In this document: piece by piece, positions 50,051-63,958 of the stretch | Layout: every line of letters begins with the position of its first letter | Numbering within the stretch: position 1 is the stretch's first letter | From: Marchantia polymorpha subsp. ruderalis | Lineage: Eukaryota; Streptophyta; Marchantiopsida; Marchantiales; Marchantiaceae | Direction: 5' to 3' | Length of the DNA stretch: 64,000 nucleotides | Assembly: GCA_037833965.1 (NCBI GenBank) | Contig: AP031353.1 | Span: 1,180,501-1,244,500 of the forward strand | Notes under the pieces: model-generated | What the model saw: only the letters and a program-made list of their open reading frames with translations | Database searches by the model: none | Told to the model about the DNA's origin: nothing | Position numbers and translations under genes: made by a program

Positions 50051-53000
50051 ATCCAACTTGAGGACCGGAAGGGGAGCCTAGTGCCTAAAGTCCAAATTAA
50101 AACCATAAAAAGGATGGGGCACCGAGTTAGGGGAACGAAGTAGGCAACCAAGTGGAACCAAGGCATGACCGAGGACGGGTGCGGTCACCATGTGGATTGT
50201 CCTGACAGAAAGACGTCGCTAAGGGAGGGAGGCGTCTGTAGCTCCTGACCCAACCACATGGCGGCACCGCTGATGCGCAGTGGTTTCACATGAGGATAAC
50301 ACGGTCAGGGAGTCAGTCAGTGCTCCGTCCGAGACAAACGCTTGGACATGCAGAGTGTCGTACGGTGTAGACGCCCGGCCAGCGAGTACTCTGGTCTTGA
50401 GCCGTACAGCCAAATAATCACAACAACGTCAAGTATATGGAAATTCAGAACGCAAGCAGGAAACATTTTAACAACTTCGCCCAAGAGAAGAGGCGGCTGG
50501 AAGAGCCATTAGCGTAACCATCATCCTCAGAAAAGCCGCTAGCCTTTCTATGACTCTAGCTTACTCTCGGAAAGCTGAAGTTCAGGCTTGAGCCGTGAAT
50601 TTCGTTCAGTATGGTGGTGGAACAGACTGATCTCTCTCATTTACAAGATACAGCGGGAGAATGGAATAGGAGAGCAAGGCCCAAGGAAAGGGCACGCAGA
50701 GAAAAGCCTAGTGCTTCTTCTGATTTGAGAAAATCTTCCATCTTGCTGTTGTGGAAGTTGGCAGAGCATTCCATGCAATGATAGAACATACGCTGCTAGT
50801 TGAGACTAACAAATGCAATTGTGTATTGACTGAGTTACTTATTCAATGGCAACGTTCCCTTTAGCTTGGTCAATCGATGTAAGTATTTATTCATGAAGAT
50901 GTTGGTATTTTATGTTTATCATATTTCCCCCTTTTTAAAACATAAAATGTAATATTTAAAAAATGGTGAGTGGAGTGAGCATTAACATGCCTTGATGAAT
51001 CTAGACTAGTTAGGGATGATCATGTTGTTGTTATGGAGTGATGGTTACAGATGCTGTAGATGAAACAGTTTCAGAGTGGGTCAATAGCATCTTAGTGGGT
51101 GGGTTTCGAGTTAAACATCATGAGCCAAGAATTTCAAGCAAATAGAAATGCAATTTGTAAAAAAGTAAAATAACTCTCTCGATTTGTAATTAGATAACTT
51201 ACAAACTTGAATTTGGACAAATATGTCATGGAATTTTGAATATACTAATGTACTGTAAAAAAATATTCACTTTCTTTAGATTTTGAGATCTCAAAAGATA
51301 ATAAAAGAATCTTGGCATTTTATGCTCATGTGTATCTAACGAGTTAATAAACATACTCAGGATATGTTAAGAACACAGTTAATAAGGGTATCTGAGGTAA
51401 GCCCCAAGTCTATTGGACGGGGTGTTCCGCATCAGTTTTTCTATATTATCTGGTGGCCCAGTTGATTGATTGTTTGACACGCGTGATCAGGAGGGACGAA
51501 GAGTATGGAGGAGATTAGTGTAGTGCGGGAGCATGCGCTCTCACATGTGGTTCTCTTCAGTACACTGATGGAACGCTCTATCTCACAACGCGCATTCCTT
51601 CGGGACTGATTGCGCCACTCAGATACCTCATCATTCATTGCATGGTCTGAAGGGAGCTTGCATGTGGAGGGAGTTTTGAGTTCTAGAGATGGAGTCATTG
51701 GCGAAATGATTCCGTTTCGTTGAGTTCATGCATTACAGGGCATGGACACGCTCTGAGATCTCGAATGCCTGGGGACGAAGAATAAAGAAGACATAATCTC
51801 GATGCAATGTACTGCCATGTGTTGAAAGCATGACATGTCTCTGCTCCTGAGCCCGGCTCCCGCTTCAGTTTGACTAGCAAGGATTGTATCCCGTGCGGAT
51901 TGGAGCCAACTGTGTGCCCGGGATGCGAGCGAGAGAAACATCCATCATTGCGCTAACTACTGTGGAGGGGCCGAGCACGTACGAACTGCGTATGTGTGCT
52001 TTGCGTGCACGATGGATTGACGGTTCCATCATAGCGGCAACTTTTCGGGCAACAAACGCTTGAGGGTCCCTGAAGAGCAGATGAAAATCTCGCCAATTGG
52101 CGAGCTTCCGTTGGCCCTCCTATGCGTAGGTGATCGGAGTTGAAAGACGTCTTATCTCCGTTAGAAAACTAATGGTGAAAACGCACATCATTTCCTCTTT
52201 TCAAGAAAGTAAGACTGCATGAATTACTCGACTCGGATGACTGCTAGAGAGAGGGAGAGAGGGAGAGAGAGAGAGAGAGATAGAGAGCGTCCTAGAGTTC
52301 AGGCCACGGGAGGAGTCCAACAGCCTAAATATACAGTACTGCACTTCTTGAAGCCCGGAGGAGCAAAGAAGAGGCGTTTAGCCCTAAATTGTGGGGGAGG
52401 GAGATTAGCTCGGGGAAGTTGGTGAAAAGTTTACCTTTTGACTTTGTTTATTTCTCTCTTTTTTCGGAGTTCGTCCTTCGGGGCTACACTTGTTCTCGTT
52501 CACCTTTCTCTCTCACCGTTCGTGTGCGGGCGCAGCCTGCCTCGGCACATTGGCACTGAATCTTTCCGACGAGTTGCATGCAAAGGGTGCAGCGGGCAGC
52601 GCCCGTTGGCGGTAGATACGGGAGCAGGGATCTCTCGCTCGTCATTTGCCGAGGGAACTTGCGCGAGAGCTGCCGAGCACTTCCCGATATCAGGGGATCC
52701 AATGTCACGGCGGTCAGCAGCTCGCAGAACAGCCATCTGCCTGAACTCCTCCATCCGTGTCACGAACTGCAGCTGGCATCGAATGCGTCGAGCAGTCAGA
52801 CGAAAATCTTCCGCCTTTGGACTTATCTGCACTCGCCGTCGCCTCTGCGCCTAGCAGAGAAAGCGAGCGCTCCTACGGCTCGCCATAGAACGGCTCCCTG
52901 AGAGTGCGCTGAGCCTGATCCACTCCTCACTGGCATCCATCAGCGAACTCGTCTGCAAATCTTGCCAGACGCTTCCCTTTCCATCGACATACTGCTCGTC

Positions 53001-53390
53001 CCATTTTCTTTTCTTTCCCGGCTCCGCCAAACCGCACTTACGCTTCGTCCATCATCCGAAATCAAATATCTGTGCTTTTGTCGCCATAGCTCTGACCTCG
53101 CGCGGTACAGGCCAGTCGTTCGCGTCAGACGCCCCATTAATTTCCGAAGCCTTCCTGACTTGACACCGTATCTCGGACGAGATACGCCTAAGCAGAGCTC
53201 TGCGGGAATACGTGTTCTGGACTACTTATTAGCACCAGCGCGAACGAGCCTGTGCTTCTGTCAGGATTGTGGCATTTCGGTTCAGGGTGTTGTCTTGATG
53301 CGAAATTTCCATTGTCATGACGACTTCGACGAGAAACTCTTATACTTTCGAGTTTTTACGAGCAAGATATTTTGGCTGTAGGAGAATGAA
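50050..53390. other. moderate-GC stretch, no gene recognised
   Basis: Minus ORF 52500-52832 (110 codons, contains ARRIRCQLQFVTRMEEF) and plus ORFs 52438-52854 and 52962-53381 overlap each other in GC-richer DNA. None shows a family motif or a supported exon chain. Confidence 0.35.
52246..52287. repeat. (GA)n-rich microsatellite
   Basis: Imperfect GA repeat with GGGA interruptions. Confidence 0.85.
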
Positions 53391-55900
53391 CATTTGGCCT
53401 TTTATAAGTATATTTTTATCTCTCACATAATGAAAGTCTCAATAATTCCTTGCACTATAGAGTATCAAAACGATAGGAATTTAAGGATCGTGATCAGGTT
53501 CAAAATTTGAAACCCATTCGAAAATGTTTCTATATTCTATAATTTATAAATTTGAATTCTTTTGATTCGATAAGTTGTTTTTATAATATGACTAAATTTA
53601 TAATCACATATGAGATATGAAACCTTAGAGCCTGAACATTTTTATATTTTTTGAAATAAATTATTTATTTAGGATAATCCTTGTGTTTGAAATTAAATAT
53701 AATACATGTAATACGTATTTTTACCGTGATTTTACATCCAAATTTGATCAAGTAAATAAGAAAAATTTTCTGTAAAAAAATATCCTCAATTTTATAAAAG
53801 TGCGTTATTTAAAATATGATTGACTCCGCAACTTTTTGCGTTAGCAACAAGGAATAAAAGTTTTCAGCTCTCTTATTATAGATGTTTCCTGTAAAAGCAG
53901 TTAAAATTTTCTACACAGTATAGTTCAAAACTTTGAAAATTATATCATTGCTTTAAATTAATTTGAGAATATGAAAATTCAATTAAAGATATCTAGAGAA
54001 ATTTTCTAAGATGAAACAAACTATGTGATTATTTTTCTAAAGTACAAAAAATAATTTTAAAAATCAATAAATAACAGGATTGGCCTGTTCATGGTTTTTA
54101 ATACATTAAGTCAGGTTCGATTCTGATAGTTATTTGATGTTGTGTAGCTAAAATATTCATATATAATCTTTCTTTTCTGTAGATAATGTCAAAACTAAAG
54201 TCATGAAACTAAGAATATTAATTAGTGTGTATCTTTGAAAAAAAGTAAGCTTTTCTTAAATAAAATAATATTGCAATGACTTATTGATTTTCATGGATCG
54301 TTCAAATAAGAAAAATAAATGGCTAAAGATCACAAAGAAATAAATTTTGAATTAATTGTCAGGTCTTTTATTTTGAATAAAATGCAAGAGATACCAACGT
54401 TCGCGTTACAACATATATTTTTGGTTTTATGAATTTTTTTTTATAAAAAGGATGTATGTCTCTTTCGATTACATAAAAAACACCTCACTTGATTTATTAT
54501 TCTTCAAGCTTTTTGCCGCCATTTGACGTGTTTCAATCTATCAATTTTAAGAACGGTTTCAAAGAAAAGAATTTGATTCAGTGTAATGTATACTTTGAAA
54601 TTGGAAATGATTTATCAAACGAATTTCATTTCTTTGGTTTTTCAGTCAATATCTACGAGAAATAATGTTAAATCGTCTGTTGTTTGCCAACTGATATATA
54701 TTTAATCGTTTGAAATGATAATATCTAAGTTTTCAAGTACCCCCTAGAATTGACAATGAGATAAAAGAACTTTTGGATCATGACGGTTTTCTACTCAGCT
54801 GCTACTATTTCTTCGTTTCCTATCAAGTTTGATAGAAAAACTTAAATTAATTTTCTACTTCAAAAAAACACAAACATTTTTTTCATGACAATAAATTAAT
54901 AATTAAAAAAAACATTTGATTGAATTGACAGCATAGTTTTTTTAAACGCTACTGAATGGTTGTCCAATGCACTGTTTCAGTATACTAGAATTTACCGCTC
55001 CTTGCACGAAATGTGCATAGAGTAGTGTGCACAGTGAACGCGGATGTTTTCAGTAACATTGTGTAGTGTAAGGTTTAAGAGACCTTCAGCCTGCTATCGC
55101 AAGTCATGTCTTGCCTTTTCTCCTTCTAATCTACCATCTTTCGTGTACACATGAACTGTGCAAACCCAAAACATTTGCACACTCTTTGAAATGGAAGAGT
55201 TCACGTTTGGCTTATGAACTGTTCATATTTGCATCCAACTATCAGATAACACTGCGGCTCCAAAAAATAATCAGATCCGATAAAGTACCAACATATATGT
55301 CATCATTGAACAAATGACCAAACTAACGATTCTACAGGGAACAAGAAAACCTTCTTCAACCACAACTTTGAATTTGTGGACAGTGGCATAGTAATGAAAA
55401 ATGGGGGCGAAATAGCCGTAATGCAGTAACGCAGTACTGCATTGTGTAGATGGTGTAGATGACAGAAAAAAATGATGGGAAGCTTGGTTCTCCTTTGAAG
55501 ACTAAAATTCCGAAGAAATATTGCAGTCGGCCCAATTCTACCTACACTTGTGTATCGTCATGTAGCTAGAAAAGGTTTTCATTTTTCAATGCAAATTAAC
55601 GTTACATGTAATTTAATAGATTTATTTAATATAATTTCAAGGCTGTTATGAGTGCCTGATAGAGTTGCAAATGTATGCATCTTGATATAATTTCCGTTGC
55701 AGTAGAGGTAATTCTGCCGACCTGCATTATTTATGAAATATGCAGAAGATAGATGGTTGGGGGTGATTTCTCTTAATTATATGCAAGTATTTGCATGTCT
55801 ACCTCTTCTCTGTGTTTCAACAAAGACGTACATTCTCACGGTGTCCAATTATTATTTAATATATTTATGGTCTCACAATATAATATTTGAGAACGCCATG
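53391..55900. other. AT-rich gene-free block
   Basis: AT-rich sequence with A/T runs and very short ORFs; nothing recognisable as gene or mobile element. Confidence 0.5.
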
Positions 55901-57236
55901 ACCATCTCTTGATTTAGCCCACGTCCCTGGCGCTCCCCTACTCAAGGAAGTGGAGCCCATGAATATAGAAGGAACCATGATTGGTCACTATTTCAGCGCA
56001 GTTTCCAACATTGTCATAGGGTCCAGTTTTTGGGAACAATGGCGTCTTTTTTCAGCTTATCATTGCGATTTTAGAACATGTCGATGGTATCATATTTAGA
56101 ACTTCCTGAGATTTTTGTGCATTAGTTCTCGGAGCATCTCTCAAAGAACCCAAGCGAGCGACCTTTTCGACCAGCGGCAGCAAATCTCAAACCTCATTAA
56201 GAACTGCGGGATCCAGTTGAAAAGACAACCGAAATCTCGTTCATCAACTGACGCTCAAGATCCACCGACGGCATAAGTTGCTGCTGAATCAGTGCCGGTC
56301 AAGAATATGTTTGCACTGCCCTGCGAGTACTATATATGGAGAAATGAGATAACGCACCCCATAAATCCAAGTTGACCGTAGCAAATGAAGAGAACCTGCT
56401 ATTCAAAGCGGCCGCGAGAGAGAAAGCTCAAAACCCCCATCTCGGGGCTCAATCGTTTGCCTTGGACCCATCCAGGAGAGAAAAGACCGGTATCATAATG
56501 ATCGATCGGCCCGTCCTTTCTCGATCCATCGATGAGATCGAGAGCTTTAGAAATCCAGACCAAATGGACCTAGATAGGTGCGTGATAAGAGCCTTTATGA
56601 GGCGTGTCAGCCTTAACGATGGAACTCACGAGTCTTTTATTGTTGGTAGCGTATATCGGGACCGGGCGCGATTCGGCTTTTGGACGAGATCTAGCAAGTA
56701 CTCATGGTCCTGGACAAGGCTCCTCAAAGTTAGCAACATCTTGAACATACTGCGAGCAAAAGGCTAATCGACCGGACGTGGAATAATGGACCTTAAATGG
56801 GTCGCTTTTAGGGGCGAGAAAGGAACGTGATGGACGGGCGAGCGAGAGCTGAGCGACGAGAAAAGCCAAGAGCGCGACTAATTATTAGACAGTCCCCCTG
56901 AGAAGAGGCTCGAGAGAGAGCTCGGAGCGTGCGGAGGAGCTTTCCAACCACACGGTCCGGTCTCCTGTCAGCTAGAGTCATGGTAGGCAGCTTTTCTACG
57001 ACGTAGCGTGGCGTAGGGCGCTTGTATTATGTATGGATCGATGGACGCAGCGCAGCCGGGGAAGCGGACGGGCGATGAACGGACGGACGGACGGGCTGAC
57101 GGACGGTCGATCCTGGCGATGCAGGGACAGAGGGAGACATGGCAGCGCGACGATGGGATCGGGTGGACTTCTCTACGGCTCTGGTGAGAGCACTCGAGAG
57201 CACTGGGGCTCGACCTACCAGGTTATCCGACCGTAG

Positions 57237-57261
57237 CTGATGCTGCTGCTGCTGCTGCTGT
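57237..57261. repeat. (CTG)n microsatellite
   Basis: About eight uninterrupted CTG triplets; not in a supported coding exon. Confidence 0.9.
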
Positions 57262-59065
57262 CTGAGTTCCTTTCCTTGTGTACGTGGTGGCCCGCGAAAG
57301 CTGCGACATTTGGATTGCCACTGCTGAATCCACGCGTGTGAGGCTTGGAACTCGTTTGACGATGGCTGGCAAAGGCTCACCCTCCTATCACAAGTCTCGC
57401 CCAATCGCCGCTAGATCTCATGCGCGGCTGTCTATACCAGTCCGAATCGGTCCGTGGCACGTCAGATCTCGCCCCCTTTCACCCGCAGTCCAGCCTGACC
57501 TGGCAGGCTCCTCTAACTTCGGATGAGGTGGACCCAATGAGGAGCGTACCGCCTGTACATGGTAGTAAAGGAAACCCGAAACGACCTCGAACGAGGTTAC
57601 TCGCTTGACTGCTCGAGGACAGACCGGTAAACCGGTATCTGCCGCTCGCGGGGTTTGACCGGCCGTTATGTTAGTTAGAAGACATCTACATTTGGTGGCG
57701 GCCCCTAATGGGCTATCTACTGTACAGGGGCTCACGATCGGAGGCCGGGGGTCGTGGGTCTGTACCATTGGGCATGCTTACCGTTGATTGAGGGTCAAAT
57801 CGTTCTTGGATTGTTGGTTACATGGAGTGATGACGGAGCCAGAGGTGGAACGTGTTCGTTAGTCACCATTTATGAAGAGGTGACATTTCCCCCTCCGGGG
57901 AGGTGGTGTCAGTTGTTGTCTACGATTCCCTTCGTTTGAAATTTTGTTTATCAAAGCCTCTCAATGGAGCGAAGAATGTCTGGATTGTTGGGTACAGGTT
58001 TCGAGCTTCGCGTTCTGCGTGACTGTTCTTGGCTTCCTTCGTTCGTGGTCGGAGTTTTAGCTTTGTGATCGTCTAATGCTCGACACGGGGAGCGAGATCG
58101 TTCTTCAGTCACCGTACTGAACGACACTGAATCGAACTTCTGTTTGTTGGTCAATATCGGCGGTCTCTCAGAGGGGACTGAGGGGAGTGTCATAAGTCAG
58201 GGTCAACTGCTTGTGAAGGAGAGGAAGGAGGAACGAGGTGGTCGTCGTGTTCGAAATGAATTTATATCTCTTTGAGCCCTTTCAATATCTGTTGGAATGG
58301 CGGTTCCAAGCGCTGGGCGAATTAAAATATACAGAATAAAATCCCTTCGTAAGGGTCTTATCAATCAGAAACTACGGAACTTGAACAAGCACGAGGAAGA
58401 TTCCCTCGGAAGAGCACCAGACATGATCCAAGACCTTTGTTCAGATCATATGGTCAGTGAGTGCCGATGCTTCTGCAGGCAACAAACGGTCTAATCCAAA
58501 GAACCTTTGCTAGGTGCACGTTGTGTAAGATCAGTTCTGGCACGGGATAAGTCGCATCGGAAACTAACACATTCGAAACTCTGATGTCGTCAGAATCTTG
58601 CACAGTGCAACCATGTCAATTGCATGTGATGTCCGGCTTAGAACCCACTTGGTCTCAGTTCTTATTTTGAGCAACAGACAAGGATTCGTTGCAAGATCGT
58701 TCAACTTCTTCGAGTGGACCTTTCTTCCACTTCAACAAAATCCGCTTATGGTCTCCACTTTCCAAACAGGAAGAATATGATTCCTCCTGCTATTTGGTTC
58801 TCTTTTTGATCTACAGTACTTATTGCCCCTCGTTAGAATATTGTTTGCTCTCTTTTTTATTAGATCTAATACTTCATTTCCCCCAAGTCGCCCATTGTTA
58901 TTGGTCCCTCACTGTTATGTCAGGAGTATGTTAAGGTGCCTTCTTGTGGTTAAAAATCAGAACACAGTTCTATACTGCTCGAGATGCATGGCAATGTATG
59001 CAATGAACAAATGACAAAATGTACACCAGAGAAATTGACGTGTAGGGATCAATATTATTTATGTA

Positions 59066-59159
59066 GAGAGAGAGAGAGGTAGTTGCTTACTTGTCATTCA
59101 ACAGCCAAGTGAGAGAGAGAGAGAGAGAGGCTTACTTGGCTGATTCAACAGCCAAGTGA
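59066..59159. repeat. tandem duplication of a 47-bp unit containing (GA)n
   Basis: Two adjacent units, each made of a GA run, then GCTTACTTG, then ATTCAACAGCCAAGTGA (59096-59112 and 59143-59159). Inside the second unit ACTTGGCTG and CAGCCAAGT form an inverted pair. Confidence 0.8.
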
Positions 59160-61311
59160 TCAAAAAGGTAGGAACAAGTCGAAAGGATCTAACTAAAGTT
59201 GATTCACATTTTGATGATGGAGAGTTTGTGCGTGTATATCATGGGCGTATAAAGGGCTGCATACATATATGGGACACTGATTGTCGGGGAAAGACACCAA
59301 ACCATTGCGAGTTCTTTTGAGATGGAATAGAGGAGGCATCTTCAAGTAAAAGGAAGTGATCACATTTATTGAACTGACCTATGGACAGATTATTTCGAAA
59401 CACCGATCTTGCATGAAGTATACGCCTGCGGAAACTGATGCCGTCTCGAATATAAAAAAGTTAAGAAACAGCTGTTCGAATGAGAAACGAGCAGGGGAGA
59501 CAGAGATATAAGAATTGGGGTAGATGGTTGAAATAATAAGTGAATAAGAAGATGCTTCATCGAGGAAAGGAGATATCGGATCCCTTGAAGAGAAATAGGA
59601 AAGCTAATATCCCACCAATGATGCTGCATGAGTAGAATTACATGGAAACCAATTTCTTCTCGGAAGTCAATATGTTAACTCATGGTGTTCAGATGTGAAT
59701 TACATGGAAAGACAGAAAGAAGCATTGGGATCGATGCATATTATTGAATTTTATAATAACTTTATATGCGTGATTGTCGCATGAATCTTCCACCATCATA
59801 TAGAGCTAGTACGCACATGTAGATTTGAAGCGGTCAAAAGTGATCAAAAGAACTGCAAGGAACATGAGGAGCACCAAGCAAAGAGCGTGATAATATCTTC
59901 CATACCGAGTGACAAACCACCAAATTGAGCAGCGGGCAGGGAAGAGAAATTCATGTCTGCACATTGTCTTTCACGCCTACCTACATCATCGTCATGCATT
60001 TCACAACCACAGCAACAGTAGTATTATCCGTTCAACTTGAGGCAAAGACTCTTATCTTGAGAATTGCAGGAGACGCAGAAATGCTATCTCTCGATCTGTC
60101 CCGAGGGCCAAAAGCGGCAACTCCATACATATCCTCACTTTCCACTTTGCTGCCATGACATGCACAGGAGAGCAGCAGCTCGTTCTCAACTTGAATTCCG
60201 AGCTGATCTCATCGAAGCTTTTCCGATCCCAGCGCTGATGGCGCATGATCGACCTCTCCCACACGTGACTCCATCGCAGGCTCGCAGTACTAGCCCCGTA
60301 GGCGCATCGGCGCGTCTGGTGCTCTTAACATTTTCAAAGTTCGAACCGTCTGAGTTCCCGAGGACGCTATCCCGAAATAAACACATCCCCGTCCGTCGGA
60401 CACCCCACCCCACCCCACCCGCCCGGAGCCCGCGCCTGCCCACCTCCCCGCCATTTTTCCACCGCCTGCCAGCGCCTCGGTACAGTTCCGGGTGCTACCG
60501 TGGTCCGGATCCCACCTACTGCAGTCGGATAATCGTAAATGAGAGAACCGAGTAATATGAGCACCATGTGACGAGTCTGCGGTAGCATGAGTGGGGCGCG
60601 CGAATTCTGCTGGCCGTGGTGGTGGCGGACCGGAATGACGCCGGTTTAGATGGCGGAGGGCAGGGTCGCTGGATTCGCCTCAGTCCCTCGATGGAATCGA
60701 GTCGGGTCGTTTGGAGGAACGCCTGCGCGCCGTCGGTTGGCAACTTTGAGGAGGTAGGTTCGGTCACTTGCCCTCTGGATGGATCGTTGGATCGATGGAT
60801 GGATGCATGGATGGATGAGATGGCTGGGCTGACGGAATTTAATACGACCCCTGTATAGAATCATAATCAACTGCCGAGAGCAATGATCGGCCCACTTACA
60901 AGCAGCTCGAGCTCAAAAAAAAAATGAAATCCTTGGCGACGGGTCTTTCCCTCCACCTTCGTTCCCCACTGTGAGCGAGCGATGATTTGGGCCGAGTTGG
61001 TGTGGATGTACGGTGAGCCCAATTCGTGAACTGACGCTCATGGGCGACTGAGCGAATTTGGACAATTGTCAGCTCGCTGAGTGACTCTTTCGGGGCTGGA
61101 GATGGAGATCGGAACTTTCTGAAGAGTCCCCTGCGGGAGTCAGGACAGGGCCGGAAGAGTGAAAAGGATGGGTGGCATGTTGGGCACGAGATCTCTTCAT
61201 TGGGCACTTGGAGTTTGTTTCTTTCTGTCCCTTCAATTCCGGAGCCCTTTGGGCCAGAGCTGCGCTTTTGACCGGTTGACAATCCCGACGTGATGTGCCG
61301 CTGCATTGGCC

Positions 61312-61340
61312 GATGGATGGATGGATGGATGGATGGATGG
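61312..61340. repeat. (GGAT)n microsatellite
   Basis: Seven perfect GGAT units; a degenerate GGAT/GGATC tract also occurs at about 60776-60818. Confidence 0.9.
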
Positions 61341-63227
61341 CCGGGCAGAAGAAGAAGTCCATAGGCATGGGAAATGTAAAGCAGGAACGGAGTTGAGTGA
61401 CACTTCTTCTAACCGCGGTTGCTTACATGGTCCCTTGTCCCATGGACAAGGGACAAGGTGCATGCGGGGGCACGCTGCGCGAATGTAAATCAGAGTATTA
61501 TGTCAACGTACGTAGCTCAAATACTGTTGGCTGCAGTAGGACATACAGAAGATTATATATAAATGGAGATCATCCGGCTGTCGAGCAATACTTACCATGT
61601 GAAATCTGTGCTTACCACGTGAGAGTGTCATACGTTGGCTCATCCATGTGGATCTGGCCCGTCTTCGGTGGAGTCATGAGTTTCTAATCCAGAGGATAAG
61701 CTGACCCAACAGTGAGTGGAAAATGCGAAAAAAATAGCGATGCTCATGTGCACACATTGCCGTCGCTTTCCAATGTGCTCGAGTGGGAGAAAAGAAGAGG
61801 AAGAGAAGCGAGGCAAGATGAATGAAAGTAAAGATAAGAACCGCAAAGTGGGGGAGCAAGTCGACGGACATCTTTTGCTCTCCTCTCCTCATTCATGTGC
61901 TGCATGTTCGCTTTGCGCTAGCGATCTGAATGGTAATGCCGCCCTCTGATTATTATTTGCAATTGTTTTTTCAGAGGGGTGGGACAAAGACGGACCGCGG
62001 TGAGGGATTTGTGGCCCTTTTGCACATGGGGGCGTCTGGAATGATGATACCCATGGGGCGAGTAAGGAGAGAGAGAGCGGGTAAATTGCATGAAGCCTTA
62101 ATCACAGCGGACTGCCGCAGAAAGTTTGTGCCGAGATCCCCCGTAAAGAAGAAGAAGAAGCAGCTAGAGATGTAAAGATGCATCGGCGACCGGTGGACTT
62201 TGTGACGTCGGGGCAAAACTCCGAGCGCAAAGTATGCTAAAGAACAGTAAAGCATCGACAAATGGAGAATAATAATTTCAAGTGGATCCGTCCTCCACCG
62301 GCTTCCAAAGCAACAAACAACGAACGACCACAACCAGATAGATGGATTGAAGTGGAAGGTCCACTCATGAACCACATCACAACAAAAGCGTTCCTGTTCC
62401 CCAGAACATGAACTATGACCGCAGTGAGTCGTAAGCGAGTGGACACGTCTGGGCTCCATGTCTTCGATCATCCCCTACAGAACGAATAAAGGCCCCGATG
62501 TATCTGCGAGAACGAGCCATCAAGCCGAGCCCCTTTATCCTTCCATGCCAAGGCCATTTCCATCCCCCCAATCCAATCCCAACCAGCAACAGAACAAAAC
62601 CGAATCATCACCGAAACAGACCTCCGAGCCAGACGCACTTATCCAGCAGCAGCACGGGAAATGTGTCCTATGTATTTATTGATGCGAACAATGTTCCCGG
62701 CCCAAATTCTCCCCGTCCTCCCCCGCAATTTTACCCGCCGAACCTTCTCGGCAGCTTCCGCCTTTCGGACTCCTTCTAAAAGGTGGCAAGAGGTGACTAC
62801 CGATCGCGGCGGGTCTCGTCGACGCAGACCGGATTATCGTTAGACCAGTGCCGGTCGAGGACGAGCGAGCGAGCGAGCGGGCAGTCCGACCCAATGAGTC
62901 GCGGGCGAGATCTCTGAGGTCGTTAGGGTGGAGAGTCAACCCCAAATATAGCCGCGACGCATATCAACTTCCCTCAAGTTTAGCCGGGAGCCCGATTTGA
63001 ACCACACGAGGCCTGAGTTGCCTCCTAAACCTGGAGAGTCAAGGGGCGCGGTTTCAGGGCCCTCCCCTCGGATTTACGTCATTATTGGCACCCTATCTTG
63101 CTCTGAGCGGCTGAGCCTGCGCCCGGCGATTCGTATTTCTACGTCGTAGACCAGCGTTGAACTTGGCGGCGAGCCCTAAGGTAGATCCCGGCCGGTGCCG
63201 GAGCCTCGCCTTGGAGGCGGCGGTTGC

Positions 63228-63263
63228 CGTCGGCAGTCGGCAGTCGGCAGTCGGCAGTCGGCA
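63228..63263. repeat. (CGGCAGT)n minisatellite
   Basis: Five near-perfect 7-bp units in tandem in GC-rich DNA. Confidence 0.9.
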
Positions 63264-63433
63264 ATCCGCCGGCTCTCATGCAGTTTGTCGGCATAATATA
63301 TCCACGGGGCCGCAGTCGGAGAGCCGGTAGACTAGGGATGGACTTGGTGGAAGGACTGGAGGAGGGGAAAACTCTCTGAGTCCCCATTGGGGACATTATG
63401 ACCTTCCCCTCAGTCCCAAACGAGGAGAATCTC

Positions 63434-63958
63434 TTACTCGGGTTTCGGTGGAGGGTTGAAACCCGCCGGTTGGAACTTCTTCAAGCCTCTACAGAACTCT
63501 GCATACGCATCTTGCACACTGTCCAGTGCACTGTAGAGAGATAATATTACCGTACTGTCACGCTTTAGAGTGACAACCTCTTCCTCGCCATTCGCACGTG
63601 TAAGGGAGACGAGGAGAGTTTTTGAACTTCCGGACACTGAGGAAGGTCTAAAGTCCTGACCGGACACGGAGCAAGGATTTCCTCTGGAGGACTGACTAAA
63701 CTCTACCGTGGTTGAGTTGGGTGGACTGTTCCCTTCTGAAGTCGTCGTCGAGTTCGAACCGCAGTGCATTGCAGCTGACTGCATACGACCTGGGGTTGGG
63801 GGCGGGGGTAGAGGCAACAGGCCAGGGAGGGACGTAGGGAGGGAGGGAGGGAGGGGGACGAAGGTCCAGAGGGAGGGACCCGCCCGGTGAGCATTGAATG
63901 CTGAGCAGCACTCGTGGGAGCGAGGGAGTTTGGGGGAAATCCACTTCACTCCCTGCAA
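63434..63958 (-). CDS. unassigned ORF at window edge, possible terminal exon
   Basis: A 174-codon minus-strand ORF. The first 100 residues are Pro/Ser-rich and read through a GGGA repeat tract (63820-63855), as non-coding GC-rich DNA would. The last 65 residues are more protein-like: KTLLVSLTRANGEEEVVTL, then an amphipathic stretch, then AYAEFCRGLKKFQPAGF. I do not recognise a family. It may be the last exon of a gene extending beyond 64000; the start codon used here is arbitrary. Confidence 0.3.
   Translation of the reverse strand: MQGVKWISPKLPRSHECCSAFNAHRAGPSLWTFVPLPPSLPTSLPGLLPLPPPPTPGRMQSAAMHCGSNSTTTSEGNSPPNSTTVEFSQSSRGNPCSVSGQDFRPSSVSGSSKTLLVSLTRANGEEEVVTLKRDSTVILSLYSALDSVQDAYAEFCRGLKKFQPAGFNPPPKPE
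63820..63855. repeat. (GGGA)n-rich tract
   Basis: GGGA/GGAG units in an uneven series, with G-run spacing that could also form a quadruplex. Confidence 0.75.

Larger units (their letters stand above)
55901..63433. other. mixed to GC-rich low-complexity stretch, no gene recognised
   Basis: Holds several microsatellites and many overlapping short ORFs. The longest, plus 56372-56767 (131 codons) and plus 60064-60555 (163 codons), match no family I know. The second is Pro/Ser/Arg-rich, as expected of GC-rich non-coding DNA. A 10-bp palindromic stem lies at 61431-61440/61444-61453. Confidence 0.35.

Noticed and set aside
54100-54140. GGTTCGATTC, similar to a tRNA T-loop
   Set aside because: No acceptor stem, D-arm or anticodon arm can be folded around it.
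60064-60555. 163-codon plus-strand ORF
   Set aside because: Pro/Arg/Ser-rich, overlaps two opposite-strand ORFs, no motif and no splice context.
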